Part shown: piece by piece, positions 57,965 to 64,000 of the stretch
How positions within the stretch are numbered: the first letter of the stretch is position 1
How the letters are laid out: every line of letters begins with the position of its first letter
IMG/VR virus record: IMGVR_UViG_3300032116_022062
Span: 1 to 64,000 of that record
From: a virus
Length of the DNA: 64,000 bases
Reading direction: 5' to 3' (one strand)
Notes under the pieces: model-generated
The model's input: only the letters and a program-made list of their open reading frames with translations
Databases searched by the model: none
What the model was told of the DNA's origin: nothing
Program-made: the position numbers and the translations under genes

Positions 57965-58729
57965 ATGAAATTGACAAAATTCTTTGAGTTTAAAAGAGGA
58001 GCTTTTACTCCAATTAAGTCATTTAGGATTCAAAATGAATTACCTTCAAAGTTGTGGGATAATTTTGAATTGGACGGTGATATTAAAAAACAGTTATTAC
58101 AAATTGCTCAGGATTTCTTTGAAGGAACTGAAATAAAAACGGATGTTGTTGATATAGTTTTATGTGGATCTCTGTGTAATTATAATTGGTCTGAAAAATA
58201 TTCAGACTATGATTTACATATAACTATAGATTATAAAAATGTTGATGAAGACTATGATTTAGTTGAAAAACTATGTGATTATGCTAAGAAAATTTGGAAC
58301 CAACAACATGATATTAAAATAAAGGGTTATGAGGTTGAGGTTTGTATTCAGGATGATGCAATTATGCGTGATGAGTTAAAAACCGGAAAAATGGGAGGAG
58401 TCTACTCATTGATGAATGATAAATGGGTTAAAAAACCAGAAAAAGTTGATTTTAAACCAAATGAGAGAATGATTAAAGAAAAATCTAAGACTATTATAAT
58501 GTCTATAGATGATATTGAATCCGATTCTAAAGAAAAGGACTTTGATGAACTAGAACCAAAGATAAAAAAGGTTTGGAAAAAGATAAAAAGTTATCGACAA
58601 AGTGGATTAGATTCCGAAAGTGGTGAATTTTCATTGGGTAACTTAGTATTTAAGTTACTAAGAAGAAATGGATATATCGGAAAAATCATGGAAATGAAAA
58701 GAAAATTATACGACAAACAATTTAAATAA
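57965..58729 (+). CDS. Nucleotidyltransferase-fold protein with capsid-targeting-like start
   Basis: A 254-residue protein starting M-K-L-T-K-F-F-E-F-K-R-G. Residues about 60-90 carry the pol-beta superfamily motif G-S-x(9-13)-D-x-D: L-C-G-S-L-C-N-Y-N-W then S-D-Y-D-L-H-I; E-V-E-V-C-I near 120 could be the third carboxylate. Such enzymes transfer NMP groups to proteins, RNA ends or antibiotics; the target is unknown. A conserved-looking stretch M-G-G-V-Y-S-L-M-N-D-K-W follows. If packaged, it could modify host molecules at the start of infection. Followed after one base by the gene at 58731. Confidence 0.7.
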   Translation: MKLTKFFEFKRGAFTPIKSFRIQNELPSKLWDNFELDGDIKKQLLQIAQDFFEGTEIKTDVVDIVLCGSLCNYNWSEKYSDYDLHITIDYKNVDEDYDLVEKLCDYAKKIWNQQHDIKIKGYEVEVCIQDDAIMRDELKTGKMGGVYSLMNDKWVKKPEKVDFKPNERMIKEKSKTIIMSIDDIESDSKEKDFDELEPKIKKVWKKIKSYRQSGLDSESGEFSLGNLVFKLLRRNGYIGKIMEMKRKLYDKQFK

Positions 58730-58730
58730 T

Positions 58731-59426
58731 ATGGATATTAAAATTTCAGAAATACAAGAACTATTTAAAGAGATATTCGAGGAAGAAGAGGGAATTGCTT
58801 CTTCCGTAGAGATAGTTTATGAGATGTCACCAGATGAAAAGTTTTATAAGATGGTGATATCTATTCAGGGTTTAGAAACTGAAGATGTTTCTATTATACA
58901 TACAAAGTACATATTCAAAGTTGATTTAAATAAAAAAAATCTAATTGAGAATTCTTTTATTTACTTATATGATATAAATTGTGTTTATCACAAAATTGAG
59001 TTTGAAAATGTATTAGATGTTAAGAAGAAAATTGAAGATATCATAGACTCAAATGATTTTGGTCAAGATTTACAAATTCTTTCAGACTTTATTGAAGCAC
59101 CCGCTATGTTTTTAAATTACTACATGCGTAGAGCAAAAATCACTGACTATTCGGTCTTTGATGTTGAGTATCAACCAAAGTTTAAAACAACTCCTTGTGA
59201 TGAAACCACATTTGACTTTAAAATCAACATAAATAATAACTATAATATGGAGTTGTCAATTTCTAAGGTTGATAAAACAAGTGAGGATGAAATAGACATA
59301 TATAAATACCAATTTCGTTTTATGGATGAGATAGAGACGTTTGAAACAGACACTCTTAAAAACCTGCACTTCTTTATTGGTGACCATGTCGCTAAAATAT
59401 TAGATAAAAAACTTAAAAATAAATAA
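58731..59426 (+). CDS. Hypothetical protein, 231 aa
   Basis: Unrecognised. Acidic, alternating strands and helices, for example V-E-I-V-Y-E-M-S-P-D-E-K-F-Y-K-M-V-I-S-I, and T-F-D-F-K-I-N-I-N-N-N-Y-N-M-E-L-S-I-S-K in the second half, which looks like a partial internal duplication of a beta-hairpin. Placed between the nucleotidyltransferase (1 base upstream) and the next gene, whose ATG overlaps its stop (TAATG), so all three are co-translated. Confidence 0.65.
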   Translation: MDIKISEIQELFKEIFEEEEGIASSVEIVYEMSPDEKFYKMVISIQGLETEDVSIIHTKYIFKVDLNKKNLIENSFIYLYDINCVYHKIEFENVLDVKKKIEDIIDSNDFGQDLQILSDFIEAPAMFLNYYMRRAKITDYSVFDVEYQPKFKTTPCDETTFDFKININNNYNMELSISKVDKTSEDEIDIYKYQFRFMDEIETFETDTLKNLHFFIGDHVAKILDKKLKNK

Positions 59427-60073
59427 TGAAATATTTACATAAGTTTTTACAACATTTAAATGAATCTCAGGATATAACAGATCTTTCTAAAGAAGAGTTA
59501 GATGAGATGTTACTTCCTATAAAGGATTTGGATATTGAATATTCTTTTCAGCCACCAAGAACAATCACAGAAGGTGAATATGAGGGATATACTTCAATGA
59601 ATATCATATTCAGAAATTCATTTAAAACTGGACCTATGGGTGGTTACACCGAAATGATAATTGATGATAAGTTTTGGGAGTTTTTAGATGAACTTATATC
59701 TTTTAAAAATCGTTTAGAAAGTGTCCAGGTGTCAATTAATACTAGTTGGAAATGGGGTATTGTCGTTTGTTTTATTCAAAATGCAAAAGTAGAAGGCGAT
59801 TTATTCAAAGTTCAAAAATTGTACAATGAAATGTCCAAAAGGACAAGTGCTGCAAAAAGTGATTTTGTAAATGGTATTGTGAAAAGATTAAATAAAGAAG
59901 AATTTAAAATTACTGTAAATTGTAATGGTTTTGGACCTGGTAGTTATACTGATAGAAAGTGGAATGGTCTTTTTAGGGGAATAGATTTCTCTGATTTCGA
60001 TGTTGAGAAAAATATAACAGAGGACCGATACGGTGATAAACAGGCAGAGATTACAATAACTATTAAAAAGTAA
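59426..60073 (+). CDS. Hypothetical protein with weak capsid-targeting-like start, 215 aa
   Basis: Starts M-K-Y-L-H-K-F-L-Q-H-L-N-E-S, where His replaces the second aromatic of the tag. No enzyme family recognised. Beta-rich sections (S-V-Q-V-S-I-N-T-S-W-K-W-G-I-V-V) and a helix (F-K-V-Q-K-L-Y-N-E-M-S-K-R). The end contains a G-F-G-P-G-S-Y turn and charged strands. It is the last gene before the portal gene and is coupled to the gene upstream by a TAATG overlap. Confidence 0.65.
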   Translation: MKYLHKFLQHLNESQDITDLSKEELDEMLLPIKDLDIEYSFQPPRTITEGEYEGYTSMNIIFRNSFKTGPMGGYTEMIIDDKFWEFLDELISFKNRLESVQVSINTSWKWGIVVCFIQNAKVEGDLFKVQKLYNEMSKRTSAAKSDFVNGIVKRLNKEEFKITVNCNGFGPGSYTDRKWNGLFRGIDFSDFDVEKNITEDRYGDKQAEITITIKK

Positions 60074-60095
60074 TTTCTGGAGGAATATCAAAAAT

Positions 60096-60105
60096 TTAAT
60101 ATATA
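60096..60105 (+). promoter_or_regulatory. TTAATATATA promoter-like element
   Basis: Exact element, 23 bases before the ATG of the portal gene. Confidence 0.5.
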
Positions 60106-60128
60106 TCACAAAATTTTAGCATTTTTAA

Positions 60129-61856
60129 ATGGCTACTTATAACAATTTTAATACATCAGGATTTGGTCAGAATTTCATAGGAAATAACTCAGCAATAGAA
60201 AATAAAGGATTATTTAGTAGAATCTTAAGAACACTTTCTAATTATGGTATGAACTATGATGACATGATTATAAAAAATCAAGTCGGTATTGGAATCAATG
60301 AAGATCCTTACTCAGCAAAGGGTAATTCTATGTATGATTTCTTTTCACAAAGAGCTGTTGCTTCAGTTTTAAATAGAAAATCAATTCCTTATTTAGATAA
60401 GTCATATGCTGATAAAAGAAGAATTTTAAGAGAGTATTCAATTAAAGATGAAATTAGAGATTTTGTTTCTGCTATATCAGATGAGACAGTAGTTTATAAC
60501 GAGGATAAAGACTTTTGTTCACCAAGACCGCTGCCTACTGATTATTCACAAGAAATAACAGATAAGTATCAAGAATTTTTTGAGAGATTATACACAAAAT
60601 TTGGATTCTCGGATAATATCACCGCTTGGAATATGTTGAGAGATTTCTTAATTGATGGATATATTGCAATTGAAATAATTTATGATGATAAAAAGAAAAA
60701 TGTTATCGGATTCAACAGATTGAGACCCGAGACATTAGTTCCGGCTTATGAGCCAAATGTTGGCCACCTTTGGATTCAGTTTCCAGAAGATCCTCAACTT
60801 AGGAGAATTTTCTTAGATTCTCAGATTATTTATATATCATATTCCACTCAAAATGATTATTCGGAAACTTCTTATGTGGAAGGATTAATCAAGCCTTATA
60901 ACCAATTAAAAATTCTTGAACAAACAAGAATTATGTGGAACGTAACAAATGCAATGATTTGGCAAAAATTTACAATTCCAATTAAAGGTTTATCTCGTCA
61001 AAGAGCAGAAGAACAGATAGGTCAATTAATTCATGACTATTCGGAGGAAGTTGAATGGGATGATACCTTAGGAACTTTATCAATAAATGGGTCTAAGCAC
61101 TTACACTATAACAAACAAATCTGGTTTCCAGAAGGAGATGCCGGAACACCGGGATTTGAAATCGTTAAACAAGAGGGACATGACTTAAATGATGAAACAA
61201 TGTTAAAGTGGTTTCACCAAGGACTTAAAAGAGCTTCAAAAATTCCACTTACTCGTTTTGAGGGTGACTCGGGTGGTGGTAACTTAATAACAGATGCCGC
61301 TGAGATGACAAGAGATGAAATTAAGTTTCATAATTTTATTAGTAGATTGAGAGCAAATTTTAAAGAGATTATTGTTAAGCCTCTTAAATTACAAATGCTA
61401 ATCGAGTTTCCTGAGTTAAAGGATGATGAAGTTTTTGTTAATAGCGTTGATATCATTTTCTATACTAATCAGATTTTTGAAGAATGGAAAAAAATAAATA
61501 ATTTAGCTAAAAGAGCTGAGGCTGTTACTACATTAACCGGAATTATGAATGGAGAACAACCATATTTTCACATTGAGTGGATTATGGATAATGTCTTTAA
61601 ATTAACACCTGAAGAAAAAACTGAAAACCAAAGATATTGGGCTAAAGATGCCGCTAATAAAGCGGCTGCTGGTGCGGCTGGTGCTGCTCCTGGTGCTGAA
61701 GGTGGTGCTCCAGTTGAAGGAGAAATGCCGGCTGAAGGTGGAGAAGCTCCTGTTGAGGGTGGTGGTGAAGCTCAAGCAGGAGCTCAAGATGCTCCAGAGG
61801 CACCTGCTGAAGGAGGAGGAGAAGCGCCCGCTGAAGGAGGAGAATTTGAGTTTTAA
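60129..61856 (+). CDS. Portal vertex protein, gp20-like
   Basis: A 575-residue protein, slightly longer than T4 gp20 (524). The order of segments agrees with gp20: R-E-Y-S-I-K-D-E-I-R-D-F-V-S-A-I-S-D-E-T-V-V near 100-121, M-L-R-D-F-L-I-D-G-Y-I-A-I-E, L-R-P-E-T-L-V-P, S-Y-V-E-G-L-I-K-P-Y-N-Q-L-K-I-L near 256-271, and W-F-H-Q-G-L-K-R-A-S-K-I-P-L-T-R near 360-375. It forms the dodecameric DNA gate of the head. The last ~60 residues are a low-complexity Ala/Gly/Glu/Pro tail, absent from T4. Encoded alone after a long-spaced promoter element, and its 3' end overlaps the gene at 61853 by 4 bases. Confidence 0.88.
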   Translation: MATYNNFNTSGFGQNFIGNNSAIENKGLFSRILRTLSNYGMNYDDMIIKNQVGIGINEDPYSAKGNSMYDFFSQRAVASVLNRKSIPYLDKSYADKRRILREYSIKDEIRDFVSAISDETVVYNEDKDFCSPRPLPTDYSQEITDKYQEFFERLYTKFGFSDNITAWNMLRDFLIDGYIAIEIIYDDKKKNVIGFNRLRPETLVPAYEPNVGHLWIQFPEDPQLRRIFLDSQIIYISYSTQNDYSETSYVEGLIKPYNQLKILEQTRIMWNVTNAMIWQKFTIPIKGLSRQRAEEQIGQLIHDYSEEVEWDDTLGTLSINGSKHLHYNKQIWFPEGDAGTPGFEIVKQEGHDLNDETMLKWFHQGLKRASKIPLTRFEGDSGGGNLITDAAEMTRDEIKFHNFISRLRANFKEIIVKPLKLQMLIEFPELKDDEVFVNSVDIIFYTNQIFEEWKKINNLAKRAEAVTTLTGIMNGEQPYFHIEWIMDNVFKLTPEEKTENQRYWAKDAANKAAAGAAGAAPGAEGGAPVEGEMPAEGGEAPVEGGGEAQAGAQDAPEAPAEGGGEAPAEGGEFEF

Positions 61857-62287
61857 GAGTTAAGAATGTCTAAGTCAAAGTCGGTAAGAGAATCAATTCC
61901 TTTATCTAAAATTTTATCTAAGATATCATCTTTTGAAATCCATTCTTTTTTATATTTTTTTATCAAATATAAAATTTCTTCCTCGACATTCCTTTGATAA
62001 TTGTTGTAGTATTTTGTTTTTATAAAATCGTCATTGATTATTTGTCTTGTTAAATCAATCAATTTAAATTTTAAATTATAACTATTGTAGAGGATATCTA
62101 GCTTTTTTAGCAAATAATCATTTAGAATTGCAAACATACATTCAAAGTTATTCTCGTCTGTATATTCTACTATAGATATTTTACTGTATAGACTTTGAAT
62201 ATACTCTACCTCTGTAGAGCTCATTTTTTTCAATAATTTATCCAACTCATACTGAGTGTGTTGAGTTACAACTTTATAAAATTTCAT
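61853..62287 (-). CDS. Hypothetical protein with D-I-L-D-K-I end motif, 144 aa
   Basis: Unrecognised helical protein rich in Tyr, Lys, Asp and Ile. The C-terminus D-D-I-L-D-K-I-L-D-K-G-I-D-S-L-T-D-F-D resembles a short helical motif I recall at the C-termini of Bacteroidota rhomboid-like proteins (I-L-D-K-I-x-x-x-G-x-x-S-L-T) and is shared with the protein at 26208. Its start overlaps the stop of the gene upstream by 4 bases. The convergent overlap with the portal gene is 4 bases. Confidence 0.65.
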   Translation of the reverse strand: MKFYKVVTQHTQYELDKLLKKMSSTEVEYIQSLYSKISIVEYTDENNFECMFAILNDYLLKKLDILYNSYNLKFKLIDLTRQIINDDFIKTKYYNNYQRNVEEEILYLIKKYKKEWISKDDILDKILDKGIDSLTDFDLDILNS

Positions 62288-62718
62288 GCCGCCATTTTTG
62301 GTAATTCAAAATAAAAATTATCTATTTGACCTTCTATATTTATATGTTGAAATAGTTTTAAATCTATGTCGGATTCAAGTATATTTTTAACTTTTTTACC
62401 CCAGTTCGTGTCTAAAAAGGTAACATCAATTTTTAAGTTAATGATTTGGTTGTTTAGGATAATAAAAACAAATTTATTTATAACAGAACAAACATTTACC
62501 AAAGCGGTTGTGTATTTAAAATCATCCGAAACACTAACATAAAAGACACTTTGATTATTTGGTATTTCAACATCAAATTGAATTTTTTTACCTTCTTCTA
62601 ATAAAATATTTAGGTTTATTTCTCTTTTGTATTTTTTCCAATTACTAAATCGTGATAGAATGTCTTCATAATCCTCTATTTTGGAATTATTTAATTCTAT
62701 TTCAAATGTCCTTTTCAT
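62284..62718 (-). CDS. Hypothetical protein, 144 aa
   Basis: Unrecognised. Strand-rich small protein: M-K-R-T-F-E-I-E-L-N-N-S-K-I, I-Q-F-D-V-E-I-P-N-N-Q-S-V-F-Y-V-S-V, F-V-F-I-I-L-N-N-Q-I-I-N-L-K-I-D-V. No catalytic motif. Its first base coincides with the last base of the RNase R-like gene, so it is co-transcribed downstream of it. Confidence 0.65.
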   Translation of the reverse strand: MKRTFEIELNNSKIEDYEDILSRFSNWKKYKREINLNILLEEGKKIQFDVEIPNNQSVFYVSVSDDFKYTTALVNVCSVINKFVFIILNNQIINLKIDVTFLDTNWGKKVKNILESDIDLKLFQHINIEGQIDNFYFELPKMAA

Positions 62719-64000
62719 TAGAATAATTTAAAGTCAATTTGCTTTTTTTCTAAATCAACTGTTGATACTATAACTTTTAAAGGATCCCCTAGTCTAATTT
62801 TATTACCCATTTCATCTGAAATAGTATAATGTTCTAAATCTACTTTTACTTTACCTATTGTATTATATCTTATCATTCCCTCGCATTTGGATTCGGTTAA
62901 TTCTACATAAATTCCCCAATCTGTTACACCTGATACAATTCCGTCAAAAACTTGACCAATTTTATCTTGTAAAAACTCAGCTTGTTTGTATTTTATAGAG
63001 TCTCTTTGTGCTTTTGCTGCTATTAATTCTCTACTAGAACACCAACTAGCATTTTCTTCAATTTTAGCAGGATTTCCTTGTTTTCCTTTATTTAAAAAAT
63101 CAAATAAAATTCTATGTGTGATTAAATCCGGATATCTTCTAATTGGAGATGTAAAGTGAGAATAGTGACTGAAACCTAATCCATAGTGACCAATGTTCTT
63201 GATAGTATATTTAGCCTTAGACATACATCTGGTAACTAAAGTCTCTATCATGTTTTCTTCAGGAGTTCCTTTTATTTCTTTTAGTAGTTGATTAATTGAT
63301 TTTTTTAAATCATCTCCTTCTCCTTCTATTTTAACATTGTGTCCAAAATTCTCACAAACTCCTACTAGTTGTTGTAATTTTTCCATATTTGGTGTATCGT
63401 GTATTCTATAAACATTAAACCATTGATTTTCTGAAAGTATTTTAGCAACTGATTTGTTAGCTAGTAACATAAATTCTTCAATAAGTTTGTTAGCTTCTTT
63501 TTGTTCTTTGAAATAAACTCCAATAGGTTTTTTATTATCTTCTGCTAATTTAAAACGAACTTCAATTCCTCCCATTTCGATTGAACCATCTTTTATTCTT
63601 TTCTTTCTAATTTTCTGAGCTAATGTATTAAGAACTCTTATTTCATTGTGAAAGTCTCCGTCAGATCCTTCGATTATTTCTTGAGCTTCTTCGTAAGTAA
63701 ATCTTCTATCTGAGTGTATAACCGTTTTTCCGTGCCACTCTTTAATAATTTTCCCATCTTTATCTATATTGAATATTACAGAAAAGGCCAAACGATCTTC
63801 ATGTGGCTTTAGTGAGCAAATTCCGTTACTTAGTCTCTCAGGTAACATCGGAACGCATCTATCAACTAAATATACCGATGTTGCTCTTTTGTAAGCTTCT
63901 TCATCTAGTTTAGTTCCTGGTTTTACATAGTGACCAACGTCTGCTATATGAACTCCTACTTCAATATTATTTTCGTTGATTATTTGTATTGAAAGAGCGT
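62718..64000 (-). CDS. rnr: RNase R/RNase II-like exoribonuclease, 5' end outside window
   Basis: The frame is open to the window edge, so the N-terminal cold-shock domains and first RNB residues are missing. Visible RNB core: G-V-H-I-A-D-V-G-H-Y-V, T-S-V-Y-L-V-D-R-C-V-P-M-L-P, N-G-I-C-S-L-K-P, Y-R-I-H-D-T-P, G-H-Y-G-L-G-F-S-H-Y-S-H-F-T-S-P-I-R-R-Y-P-D-L-I-x-H in pieces, followed by a C-terminal S1 domain (V-F-D-G-I-V-S-G-V-T-D-W-G-I-Y-V). RNase R degrades structured RNA 3' to 5'. A phage copy may recycle host mRNA to nucleotides or process phage RNA. The ATG at 63848 is an internal Met, not the start. Confidence 0.88.
   Translation of the reverse strand, partial: ALSIQIINENNIEVGVHIADVGHYVKPGTKLDEEAYKRATSVYLVDRCVPMLPERLSNGICSLKPHEDRLAFSVIFNIDKDGKIIKEWHGKTVIHSDRRFTYEEAQEIIEGSDGDFHNEIRVLNTLAQKIRKKRIKDGSIEMGGIEVRFKLAEDNKKPIGVYFKEQKEANKLIEEFMLLANKSVAKILSENQWFNVYRIHDTPNMEKLQQLVGVCENFGHNVKIEGEGDDLKKSINQLLKEIKGTPEENMIETLVTRCMSKAKYTIKNIGHYGLGFSHYSHFTSPIRRYPDLITHRILFDFLNKGKQGNPAKIEENASWCSSRELIAAKAQRDSIKYKQAEFLQDKIGQVFDGIVSGVTDWGIYVELTESKCEGMIRYNTIGKVKVDLEHYTISDEMGNKIRLGDPLKVIVSTVDLEKKQIDFKLF

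Noticed and set aside
1-64000. tRNA genes, integrase, attachment sites or insertion sequences
   Set aside because: I saw no cloverleaf-like GC-rich segment, no T-psi-C-like GGTTCGA box in gaps, and no recombinase or transposase motif. Gaps are too short for most RNA genes, but I could not run a covariance search.

Overview
The window looks like part of a large, strictly lytic, T4-like contractile-tailed phage genome, most likely from a phage infecting a member of the Bacteroidota. T4-type markers are a gp20-like portal protein, UvsW helicase, a UvsY-like mediator, a gp61-like primase, a gp45-like sliding clamp, the polymerase part of a family B (gp43-like) DNA polymerase, and gp53-like and gp5-like baseplate proteins. 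The host guess rests on AT-rich DNA, the near absence of Shine-Dalgarno sites, a short SC-type lipoprotein, and fibre proteins built from Gly-Thr-Ser triplets. There are no tRNA or rRNA genes that I can see. Genes are tightly packed, often overlap by 1-14 bases, and switch strand often.

Layout. 1-4543: edge gene, DHH phosphoesterase, amidoligase-like protein, one small gene. 4580-18852: tail and baseplate block in two converging arms. The plus arm has a tail/baseplate protein, a gp53-like wedge protein and an M15B peptidase. The minus arm has a hub-like protein, a GH108-like muramidase, an unknown structural protein and a gp5-like spike. 18883-35163: replication, recombination and RNA genes (UvsW, primase, polymerase fragment, clamp, UvsY-like, IF3) mixed with a ClpP-like protease, an HNH protein, membrane proteins and many small proteins. 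35267-39971: L,D-transpeptidase-like lysin, polyphosphate kinase 2, WYL-like protein, zinc-ribbon protein. 40074-53904: eight consecutive fibre/adhesin genes, two of them with long Gly-Thr-Ser arrays. 53901-57912: glycosylation genes on the opposite strand. 57965-64000: a nucleotidyltransferase, small proteins, the portal, and an RNase R-like gene cut by the window end.

Three themes stand out. First, about twelve otherwise unrelated proteins begin with a short M-K-x-F-x-x-F-I-x-E-like segment that resembles the T4 capsid-targeting sequence. They include the polyphosphate kinase, an HAD-like phosphatase, a possible PD-(D/E)XK nuclease and a nucleotidyltransferase. This suggests a set of enzymes packaged in the head and delivered with the DNA. 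Second, the Ser/Thr-rich fibre genes sit beside an enzyme closely resembling the autotransporter O-heptosyltransferases, fused to an FkbM methyltransferase, plus a double-domain glycosyltransferase. This suggests the phage glycosylates its own fibres. Third, a TTAATATATA-type element precedes about thirty transcription units with two preferred distances to the start codon (4-8 or about 18-27 bases), which suggests a phage promoter class that makes many leaderless mRNAs. All functional statements come from reading the sequence and from remembered family motifs; no database search was run.
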